Shown here piece by piece: positions 58,000 to 64,000 of a DNA stretch of 64,000 nucleotides; positions within the stretch are counted from its first letter, which is position 1; every line of letters begins with the position of its first letter. Below the pieces are notes generated by a model, which had not been told where the DNA came from, did not search any database, and saw nothing but the letters and a program-made list of their open reading frames with translations. The DNA is taken from the NCBI RefSeq assembly GCF_000313935.1, contig NZ_AMSS01000014.1, forward strand, positions 105,013 through 169,012, given 5' to 3'. Position numbers and translations under genes: made by a program. This DNA is from Acinetobacter sp. WC-141 (lineage in GTDB: Bacteria > Pseudomonadota > Gammaproteobacteria > Pseudomonadales > Moraxellaceae).

Positions 58000-58530
58000 A
58001 TGGCCTTATTACCTATTTTAAGTTTTCCTGATCCCCGTCTTCGTACCATTGCTAAGCCTGTTGAAGAAGTTACTGATGAAATTCGTCAACTTGCAGCAGA
58101 TATGCTTGAAACCATGTATGCCGCACCCGGTATTGGTTTAGCAGCTTCACAGGTAGATCGTCATATTCAGTTAATCGTTATAGATTTATCTGAAGCTAAA
58201 GATGAACCCTTGGTTTTTATTAACCCCAAAATCACTCCACTGACAGAAGATAAGCAGCAGTACGAAGAAGGCTGCCTATCGGTGCCACAAATATACGACA
58301 AAGTTGAGCGCCCGTCACGTGTGAAAATTGAGGCAATTAACCTTGAAGGTCAAGCATTTGAGATAGAAGCTGATGGACTTCTCGCTGTTTGTATCCAACA
58401 TGAAATGGATCACTTAAATGGCAAATTATTTGTGGATTATTTGTCGCCACTTAAACGTCAACGTGCTCGAGAAAAAGTCGAAAAAGTTGTTCGTCAACGT
58501 GAGCGTGAAAAAGTTGCAGTAAAACGTTAA
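58000..58530 (+). CDS. def: Peptide deformylase
   Basis: Removes the formyl group from nascent proteins. The 176-residue metalloenzyme has all three motifs: GIGLAASQ (motif 1), EEGCLSVP with the metal-ligand Cys (motif 2), and [12 protein letters not shown] with the two metal-ligand His and catalytic Glu (motif 3). A basic C-terminal helix follows. It is divergent from the LysM gene; fmt is not beside it. Confidence 0.97.
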   Translation: MALLPILSFPDPRLRTIAKPVEEVTDEIRQLAADMLETMYAAPGIGLAASQVDRHIQLIVIDLSEAKDEPLVFINPKITPLTEDKQQYEEGCLSVPQIYDKVERPSRVKIEAINLEGQAFEIEADGLLAVCIQHEMDHLNGKLFVDYLSPLKRQRAREKVEKVVRQREREKVAVKR

Positions 58531-58573
58531 AAATTTCTATTCTTGAAACATTAATATAGTGTGGATGTGATTT

Positions 58574-58999
58574 TTGGTTTTTCGTAGTGGTTTACTGCTT
58601 GCATGTGCAGCAGTATTTTTACAGGTTGCGGTATTTCTACAGCCGCTATTACCGAAGCAATATCAAATTGCTCCGGTCTGTGAAACTATTACTCGTGCTT
58701 TGCTTAAACCCAAAGCACAGATGGAAACCATGTCACATACCATGCATTCACATCATGAACATCATATTGAACAGGCACAAGCTTCTGGGCAACATGATCA
58801 TCATGATGCAAATCACCAGTGTCAATATTGTACCGTCTATGCCAATCTGGTTTTACCACCTGAATTTGGTGTAAAAGAAGTTTTAGTCCGCATACAAGTC
58901 CGCTTAGTTGCCTATCAACAAGCATTTCGACATGTTTACTTTGCGCTACAGCGACTTTTCCTACTCCCGCAAGGGCGCGCACCGCCTCTATTTGCATAA
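58574..58999 (+). CDS. DUF2946-like protein with His-rich loop
   Basis: Small protein of 141 residues with an N-terminal hydrophobic segment (LLLACAAVFLQVAVFLQPLLP) and a metal-binding-looking middle (HTMHSHHEHHIEQAQ, then QHDHHDANHQCQYC). This pattern fits the DUF2946 group often found beside copper receptors. No ATG is available before the hydrophobic segment; the start must be TTG at 58574, since a stop lies two codons upstream. It is probably the first gene of a copper cassette with the TonB receptor 72 bases downstream. Confidence 0.72.
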   Translation: MVFRSGLLLACAAVFLQVAVFLQPLLPKQYQIAPVCETITRALLKPKAQMETMSHTMHSHHEHHIEQAQASGQHDHHDANHQCQYCTVYANLVLPPEFGVKEVLVRIQVRLVAYQQAFRHVYFALQRLFLLPQGRAPPLFA

Positions 59000-59071
59000 A
59001 TAAAAGCAATTTTTTGTTGGGGTCTTAACTGACTTCAATATCACTTTATTTATGTTTTAGAGCGTATAAAA

Positions 59072-61186
59072 ATGCCACATTCTAAATTCTTATTACAGCC
59101 TCTATGGGTTGCGATGCTTGCTGTCTCTCATTCGGGTCTAGTTTTTGCTGATTCAGAAAAAAATGATGTTGATACCAAAACACTTCACTCATTAGCACCT
59201 ATTGTTGTTACAGCACAACAAGGTAACGATGCAAATGGTCTGATTGTACATGCAGACCCGAAACAGCCCATTCAGCCAGTACCTGCTACAGATGGCGCAG
59301 ACTATCTACAAAGTATTATGGGTTTTAACTCAATACAAAGCGGTGGAACAAATGGTGATGTGACCTTTCGAGGCATGTTTGGTTCACGCATCAAAATTTT
59401 GACAGATGGAACAGAAAACCTAGGTGCATGTCCAAACCGTATGGATGCTCCAACTTCGTATATCTCTCCAGAAAGTTATGATCGTATTTCTGTCATTAAA
59501 GGTCCACAAACTGTTCAATATGCCAATACAGGTTCTGCTGCGACTGTTCTTTTTGAACGTCAGCCTGAGAAGCTCACCTCTGAAAAACCTTATCGTGGAC
59601 AAGCAAGTGTCTTATTGGGTTCATATGGACGTATTGACCATAACGTTGAGGCGGCAATTGGCGATGAAAAGAAATACATCCGTTTAAATGCCAACCGTTC
59701 AGAGTCTAATAGTTATCAAGATGGTGATGGCAATACTGTGCCTTCAGCATGGAAAAAGTGGAATGCTGATGTAGCACTTGGCTTCACTCCAGATGAAAAC
59801 ACTTGGATCGAGCTCACGGGTGGGAAATCTGATGGTGAATCGCTTTATGCTGGGCGTTCAATGGATGGTTCTCAGTTTGCGCGTGAAAGCTTAGGGCTAC
59901 GTTTTGAAAAGAAAAACATCACTGATGTCATTAAGAAAATTGAAGGGCAGGTGAACTACAGCTATAACGACCATATTATGGATAACTTTAGCTTACGTAC
60001 TCCGCCATTAGTTGAAATGAACCATGGTGGTATGACCATGCTGATGCCGAACGCGATGGCAATGCAGGTAACGCGCCGTACATTAAACTCACGTTTGGCC
60101 ATGACTTCTGAATGGAATAAGTGGAGTTTGATTACAGGTGTAGATTCTCAATTTAATAAACATGGTGGAAGCATGTCATCGCCAAATATGCCTTCTATGA
60201 ATGTTCCATATCGTCAAGATATGCGTTTTCAATCATATGGTGCTTTTGGTGAGCTTGGTTATCAATGGAACGATCTCAACAAACTGGTCACAGGTGTGCG
60301 TTTAGATCGAGTCACAGTTGAAGATGAACGTGCCGACTCTCAAGCACAAGGCTTTAACACCAAACTTGAAAAAACTTTACCAAGTGCATTTGTACGCTGG
60401 GAAAATCAACATCCTGAGCATGACCTAAAAAGCTATATCGGTTTAGGTTATGTAGAGCGTATGCCTGATTATTGGGAGCTTTTCTCGCCTAAACACGGTA
60501 ATGCTGGCTCAACCAATACTTTTAACGGTGTGAATCCTGAGAAAACATTACAGTTGGATCTGGGCTTCCAGCAGCAACATGGTGCTTTAAATACATGGGC
60601 TTCTGCTTATGCAGGCTTAGTAGATGACTACATTTTAATGAGTTATCACCATCATCCAAGTACTGGAATGGATGGGCATGACATGAGCCATGATATTACT
60701 GCGGGTGCCAAAAATGTCGATGCAACCATTGCAGGCGCGGAAGCGGGTATTGGATATCAGTTTACCGACCATATTCAGGCAGATTTAAGTGCTATGTATG
60801 CGTGGGGTAAAAACACCACAGATGACAAACCGCTACCTCAAATTTCCCCTTTAGAAGGCCGCTTAAATATTCGCTATGTAGCTGACAAATATAACTTAGG
60901 TCTGTTGTGGCGAGCTGTTGCTGAGCAAAACCGCGTGAGTCTACATCAAGGTAACATCGTGGGATATGACCTAAAACCAAGTAAAGGTTTTTCAACTCTT
61001 TCTTTAAATGGAAGTTACAACCTTCGTAAAGATATTGATGTCTCTGTTGGTGTCGATAACGTATTAGATAAAACCTATACCGAACACTTAAACAAAGCGG
61101 GTAGTGCAGGCTTTGGATTTGCGAGCGAAGAGCAGTTCAACAATATCGGAAGAAATTACTGGGTTCGTATGAGCATGAAGTTTTAA
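59072..61186 (+). CDS. TonB-dependent copper receptor (OprC/NosA-like)
   Basis: Outer-membrane receptor of 704 residues. It has a signal peptide (cleavage after SGLVFA), a plug domain with a TonB-box-like APIVVTAQQ stretch, FRGMFGSRIKILTDGTENLGACPNRMD and VIKGPQTVQYANTGSAATVLFER, then a 22-strand barrel ending in WVRMSMKF. Met/His-rich loops (MNHGGMTMLMPNAMAM, SMSSPNMPSMN, MDGHDMSHD) support copper binding, as in OprC/NosA. It lies between a His-rich DUF2946 protein and a small Met/His-rich membrane protein. Confidence 0.92.
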   Translation: MPHSKFLLQPLWVAMLAVSHSGLVFADSEKNDVDTKTLHSLAPIVVTAQQGNDANGLIVHADPKQPIQPVPATDGADYLQSIMGFNSIQSGGTNGDVTFRGMFGSRIKILTDGTENLGACPNRMDAPTSYISPESYDRISVIKGPQTVQYANTGSAATVLFERQPEKLTSEKPYRGQASVLLGSYGRIDHNVEAAIGDEKKYIRLNANRSESNSYQDGDGNTVPSAWKKWNADVALGFTPDENTWIELTGGKSDGESLYAGRSMDGSQFARESLGLRFEKKNITDVIKKIEGQVNYSYNDHIMDNFSLRTPPLVEMNHGGMTMLMPNAMAMQVTRRTLNSRLAMTSEWNKWSLITGVDSQFNKHGGSMSSPNMPSMNVPYRQDMRFQSYGAFGELGYQWNDLNKLVTGVRLDRVTVEDERADSQAQGFNTKLEKTLPSAFVRWENQHPEHDLKSYIGLGYVERMPDYWELFSPKHGNAGSTNTFNGVNPEKTLQLDLGFQQQHGALNTWASAYAGLVDDYILMSYHHHPSTGMDGHDMSHDITAGAKNVDATIAGAEAGIGYQFTDHIQADLSAMYAWGKNTTDDKPLPQISPLEGRLNIRYVADKYNLGLLWRAVAEQNRVSLHQGNIVGYDLKPSKGFSTLSLNGSYNLRKDIDVSVGVDNVLDKTYTEHLNKAGSAGFGFASEEQFNNIGRNYWVRMSMKF

Positions 61187-61240
61187 TAAGCCGTAGCGAA
61201 TGAAATGAACTGAAAATATTAATTTAAAGAGAGAAATGAA

Positions 61241-61447
61241 ATGACAAATAAATTATCGCCTGAACAATCTTGGTGGGGATGGAGGTTACTTATTGTGGCT
61301 TCTATCTTGAGTTTATTGTTTATGATTATTTTTTACTTGGCCATCAATAATGAACCTGACTACATGCCAAGTCAAAAAAAGAAGCAGATGATAGAGTCAC
61401 ACGAGCAAATGAATCACGCTGAAATGCACAGTTCATCAGCCCAATAA
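61241..61447 (+). CDS. Small membrane protein with Met/His-rich tail
   Basis: Unrecognised protein of 68 residues. One membrane helix (about 14-35, LLIVASILSLLFMIIFYLA) follows a Trp-rich cytoplasmic start (SWWGWR). The tail HEQMNHAEMHSSS is rich in Met and His, suggesting copper binding. AAAGAGAG precedes the ATG. It lies 54 bases after the copper receptor and is probably cotranscribed with it. Confidence 0.7.
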   Translation: MTNKLSPEQSWWGWRLLIVASILSLLFMIIFYLAINNEPDYMPSQKKKQMIESHEQMNHAEMHSSSAQ

Positions 61448-61462
61448 GTTCCTTAATATTTG

Positions 61463-61500
61463 AAAATGGAAGTCTAATTAACGGGCTTCCATTTTTATTT
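61463..61500. terminator. Bidirectional terminator after the copper cassette
   Basis: AAAATGGAAG and CTTCCATTTT form the stem with a 13-base loop; T-rich tail on the plus strand and A-rich start. It serves convergent units. Confidence 0.8.
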
Positions 61501-61514
61501 TTAGGTTTTAAAAA

Positions 61515-62729
61515 TTATTGATGCATACTCGCTAAGGTTTTTGCTTTACCTTGATTCTGATAAAGCGTTAAGCCAAGTTTTTGTATATTTCGGCCTGATT
61601 TAGATAAAAACTTTTCAACTTTTGGTGAAAGCTTTGCACCATTATAAAGTAGTGAATTACGCACAATTAGATAATAAGCAAACCATGAAGCAGACTGCTG
61701 AGGCAATCCAAGTAGTTTCATTCTTTTCTTACCAATAAAAAATTGGGTTAGTTCTAAATGTTGTCGATATGCAAGCTTCTGCTGCAAAGAACGCAAATGC
61801 AGATATTTTCTCTCAAAAGGCTCTTTAGATAAACTTGATCCTAATTCAATACTGCTGTGATCAGAGCGAGGGTGAGCAAACTGCATCCAGTACAGTAATC
61901 GCCAGCCTTCAGATTCAGATTGAATAAGCCATTTTTCATCAATACCCATTAACCAGCCAACATAACGCCAAAAATGTAAAAAACTCTTAGCTTCTTGTTT
62001 CGTCGGCCATACACCTAAAGCTCTAATACCGAGTAAAACTACACTGCTAAAAGCCAAATTAGTCATTGCCAAATCAAATTGATTAAGAGGAATTCCCCAA
62101 ATTTCACTATCCCAACGATCAGACTTTTTCAATTGTCGGCGAACAAGAGCATGAATAAACCGAACATAAATGGTTGATGTAAAACCTGAACTTAAACGAG
62201 AAAGCCCCTGAGGTTCAGTAATATCAACCCACCATTTTGTAGTTTCTGCTAAACGAGTACCCGCTTGTTTATTTAATGCACCTGTTAAAATTAGAGGCTG
62301 ATTAAATCCCGGATATAAATATCCCGCCATCAAAGATAAATCTCTAAGGATAAAACCATTATTTATTCCTAAACGATGAGTAAATTTAATAGCCTCATCA
62401 ATTTGGCGCTGGTCTAACCATTCAGGCTTTTGTTCAATGTAATTAAAGAAATTTTCTAACTCAGTAGGTATTGGCTCAGATAGATCATCGCGGCCTTGAA
62501 ATAATACTTTCTTGAAAATCATTCGGTGACCTTTGGGGTTTTGCATAACCCAATCAATCACCTTATCCATTTCAACGTCCCCTTCACAAAGAGCACGTTG
62601 TAAAGATGCATATTCTGTATAGTTTGGTTGAGCTGGTTTTTCGCAACAGATATTTAAAAACTGAGTAAAGAAATTACTGTCTTGCATGTCATTAAAAGAA
62701 GCAAGTCGAGTTGGGCTAATCGTTTGCAT
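61515..62729 (-). CDS. DUF2236 (MpaB/latex-clearing-like) oxygenase
   Basis: Protein of 404 residues resembling the oxygenase MpaB/DUF2236 family, which includes the haem-b rubber oxygenase Lcp. Helical segments such as GTRLAETTKWWVDITEPQ, GFTSTIYVRFIHALVRRQL and a conserved His-bearing region (RFIHALVR) fit the family. No signal peptide is seen, so it is cytoplasmic, unlike secreted Lcp. It is divergent from a TetR gene and likely controlled by it. The substrate is unknown. Confidence 0.82.
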   Translation of the reverse strand: MQTISPTRLASFNDMQDSNFFTQFLNICCEKPAQPNYTEYASLQRALCEGDVEMDKVIDWVMQNPKGHRMIFKKVLFQGRDDLSEPIPTELENFFNYIEQKPEWLDQRQIDEAIKFTHRLGINNGFILRDLSLMAGYLYPGFNQPLILTGALNKQAGTRLAETTKWWVDITEPQGLSRLSSGFTSTIYVRFIHALVRRQLKKSDRWDSEIWGIPLNQFDLAMTNLAFSSVVLLGIRALGVWPTKQEAKSFLHFWRYVGWLMGIDEKWLIQSESEGWRLLYWMQFAHPRSDHSSIELGSSLSKEPFERKYLHLRSLQQKLAYRQHLELTQFFIGKKRMKLLGLPQQSASWFAYYLIVRNSLLYNGAKLSPKVEKFLSKSGRNIQKLGLTLYQNQGKAKTLASMHQ

Positions 62730-62772
62730 ATCGTTACTTACTTATTGAACTGAATAATAAATAGGCTAATAT

Positions 62773-62800
62773 GAATAATTATTCGCATTCAATTCGCATT
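62773..62800. promoter_or_regulatory. Palindrome and direct repeats in the DUF2236-TetR spacer
   Basis: GAATAATTATTC (62773-62784) is a perfect palindrome overlapping the first of two ATTCGCATT repeats (62781-62789 and 62792-62800), 11 bases apart. They lie within the 88-bp divergent spacer and are probable TetR operator elements. Confidence 0.5.
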
Positions 62801-62817
62801 TAACGAATAAACAACCG

Positions 62818-63414
62818 ATGAGAAAAGCTCCGCAGCAACAGCGTTCAAAAATTATTGTTGACCATATTTTAGAGGCGACACAACACTGTATTGCCCAATA
62901 TGGATTACTACATACCACAACTCCTAAAATTGCAGAGAAATCTGGAGTAAGTGTAGGTTCGATTTACCAATACTTTGAGAATAAAGATCAAATCATAGAA
63001 GAACTATTACGCCGTAAAAGCGAACTATTAGGTCATCAACTCAAAGAATTAGTTATGCAGCAAGAAAATATTCCTTTAGACCTGCTCATCCCCTTGGCTA
63101 TAGAGCTAGGATTTAATGCATTAAAAGCCGATCATGGATTTTTTATAGAAGTGCTAAAACATTGGCATAACTATAACCATTCGCAAGCTGCTCAGATTTT
63201 AGAAAAGCATTTTTTTGAAGTAGGGCTATATACATTTAATAAAAATCCTCATCAGTGGGACTTCGAACAAGTGAAGCATAAATCCTTTGTAATTATTAAT
63301 AGTACGCTTTTTACGATGATGCGCTATGTGAGTCAGAATAATTTTCTTATATCAGAACAACAACTTAAGCGAGAATTGTCGAGCATGATATTAGCTTATT
63401 TAGGTCAAAAATAA
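62818..63414 (+). CDS. TetR-family transcriptional regulator
   Basis: Regulator of 198 residues. The N-terminal helix-turn-helix has QRSKIIVDHILEATQHCI, TTPKIAEKSGVSVGSIYQYFENKDQIIEELL, which is the TetR signature. The C-terminal part is a helical ligand-binding domain. It is divergent from the DUF2236 oxygenase gene, the typical arrangement for a local repressor. The ligand is unknown. Confidence 0.92.
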   Translation: MRKAPQQQRSKIIVDHILEATQHCIAQYGLLHTTTPKIAEKSGVSVGSIYQYFENKDQIIEELLRRKSELLGHQLKELVMQQENIPLDLLIPLAIELGFNALKADHGFFIEVLKHWHNYNHSQAAQILEKHFFEVGLYTFNKNPHQWDFEQVKHKSFVIINSTLFTMMRYVSQNNFLISEQQLKRELSSMILAYLGQK

Positions 63415-63505
63415 ATAATTAAAATAATTATTAATATAAAACAATAGGTTAAATAGGTTGTTGATTTAAAAGTGAACGCTCAAGTCATAAGTTTCTAATT
63501 TTCGC

Positions 63506-63533
63506 TTGCAAAGGGTTATTAATCCTCTATAAT
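63506..63533 (+). promoter_or_regulatory. rrn promoter P1
   Basis: TTGCAA, a 16-base spacer and a perfect TATAAT, followed by a GC-containing start region, as in growth-rate-controlled rRNA promoters. Confidence 0.75.
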
Positions 63534-63668
63534 GCACATCCATCGGCGGTGATGCAGATAGAAACTTGTTGAAAAACAGTTACTTGGAATTGAGTTGATT
63601 GCTTTAAGTGATGAATTTGATGGGAAGTTGGTTTAGAGATTAAGTTTTAAAAATATCGAAATTACCTG

Positions 63669-63696
63669 TTGACTTTTAAGAGATTAAGAGTAATAT
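63669..63696 (+). promoter_or_regulatory. rrn promoter P2
   Basis: TTGACT, a 16-base spacer and TAATAT, 163 bases downstream of P1. Confidence 0.75.
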
Positions 63697-63906
63697 AGCC
63701 GACCTAGCTTGCTGGTGACGAACCAGGAAGAAGATCATTAAGAGAATTGAAGAACAACTTGTGTGGATTTTTACTGATTGATTAATCGAAATATTATCAT
63801 TGATTGATTGGTTTAAATTACTCGAAGTTTATTTGAGCGAAATTTAAGTCAGAAAATTATGAGCCAGAATTGGCACCTTGTCTTTAATAAGGTGCAAAAT
63901 GATTTT

Positions 63907-64000
63907 TAACTGAAGAGTTTGATCATGGCTCAGATTGAACGCTGGCGGCAGGCTTAACACATGCAAGTCGAGCGGGGTGATGGTGCTTGCACTATCACTT
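63907..64000 (+). rRNA. 16S ribosomal RNA (5' partial)
   Basis: The universal 16S start is clear: TGAAGAGTTTGATC, then the ATGGCTCAGATTGAACGCT primer site and CACATGCAAGTCGAGCG. Position 1 is set by alignment to E. coli (G6 at 63912). The gene runs off the window within variable region V1. Confidence 0.98.

Larger units (their letters stand above)
63415..63906. other. rRNA operon leader region
   Basis: This 492-bp non-coding stretch carries two sigma70 promoters (63506-63533, 63669-63696) and a hairpin (GCACCTT/AAGGTGC, 63873-63895) just before 16S, probably part of the processing structure. Confidence 0.8.

Overview
The window is a chromosomal segment from an Acinetobacter, most likely a member of the A. 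calcoaceticus-baumannii complex. The evidence is an abaI/abaM/abaR quorum-sensing locus next to the biosynthetic operon known from A. baumannii and A. nosocomialis (A1S_0112-0119 type, reported product acinetin 505), AT-rich spacers, and Acinetobacter-like ATP synthase, znu and rRNA leader sequences. The differences from remembered A. baumannii AbaI suggest a sister species, but this cannot be settled without a database.

Region 1 (1-20,042) is accessory-like. A partial MFS symporter is followed by abaI and abaM (minus strand) and abaR (plus strand), then an eight-gene operon: fatty acyl-AMP ligase, acyl-CoA dehydrogenase-like enzyme, acyl carrier protein, a C-A-T-TE NRPS, a three-part RND exporter fusion, an outer-membrane beta-barrel, an epimerase/hydrolase fusion and a phosphopantetheinyl transferase. 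Together these can activate a fatty acid, oxidise it on a carrier protein, join it to an amino acid (the A-domain code is glycine-like), release it through a thioesterase with a cysteine nucleophile, and export it. Lux-box palindromes sit in front of abaI and the operon, at the spacing expected for AbaR activation, and a variant sits upstream of abaM.

Region 2 (20,043-41,310) is mostly housekeeping: two tRNA-Gly genes, bolA-like, SirB-like, an orphan ParA, transporters and membrane proteins, guaA, a His-rich PadR regulator paired with a metal-site-poor Fur-like protein, pirin/OsmC/GST, argS-SPOR, NAD malic enzyme, a Dyp peroxidase, and the zinc uptake locus znuA/zur-znuC-znuB with a consensus Zur box between the divergent genes.

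Region 3 (41,311-48,700) is the complete atpIBEFHAGDC operon behind a near-consensus sigma70 promoter.

Region 4 (48,700-64,000) holds lipoproteins, glutathione peroxidase, an AraC/MFS/TetR efflux group, a DMT transporter, a probable structured small RNA (C4-like) convergent with tsaC, dprA, a LysM protein and def, a copper cassette (DUF2946 protein, TonB-dependent copper receptor, small Met/His-rich membrane protein), a DUF2236 oxygenase with a divergent TetR regulator, and finally the tandem promoters and first 94 bases of a 16S rRNA gene.

The most interesting items are the quorum-controlled lipopeptide system with its unusual enzyme features (Cys thioesterase, Asp in place of the dehydrogenase Glu, RND fusion, and a 15-bp hairpin just inside the sixth gene), the candidate small RNA at 54,786-54,940, and the PadR/degenerate-Fur module with a perfect 20-bp operator.
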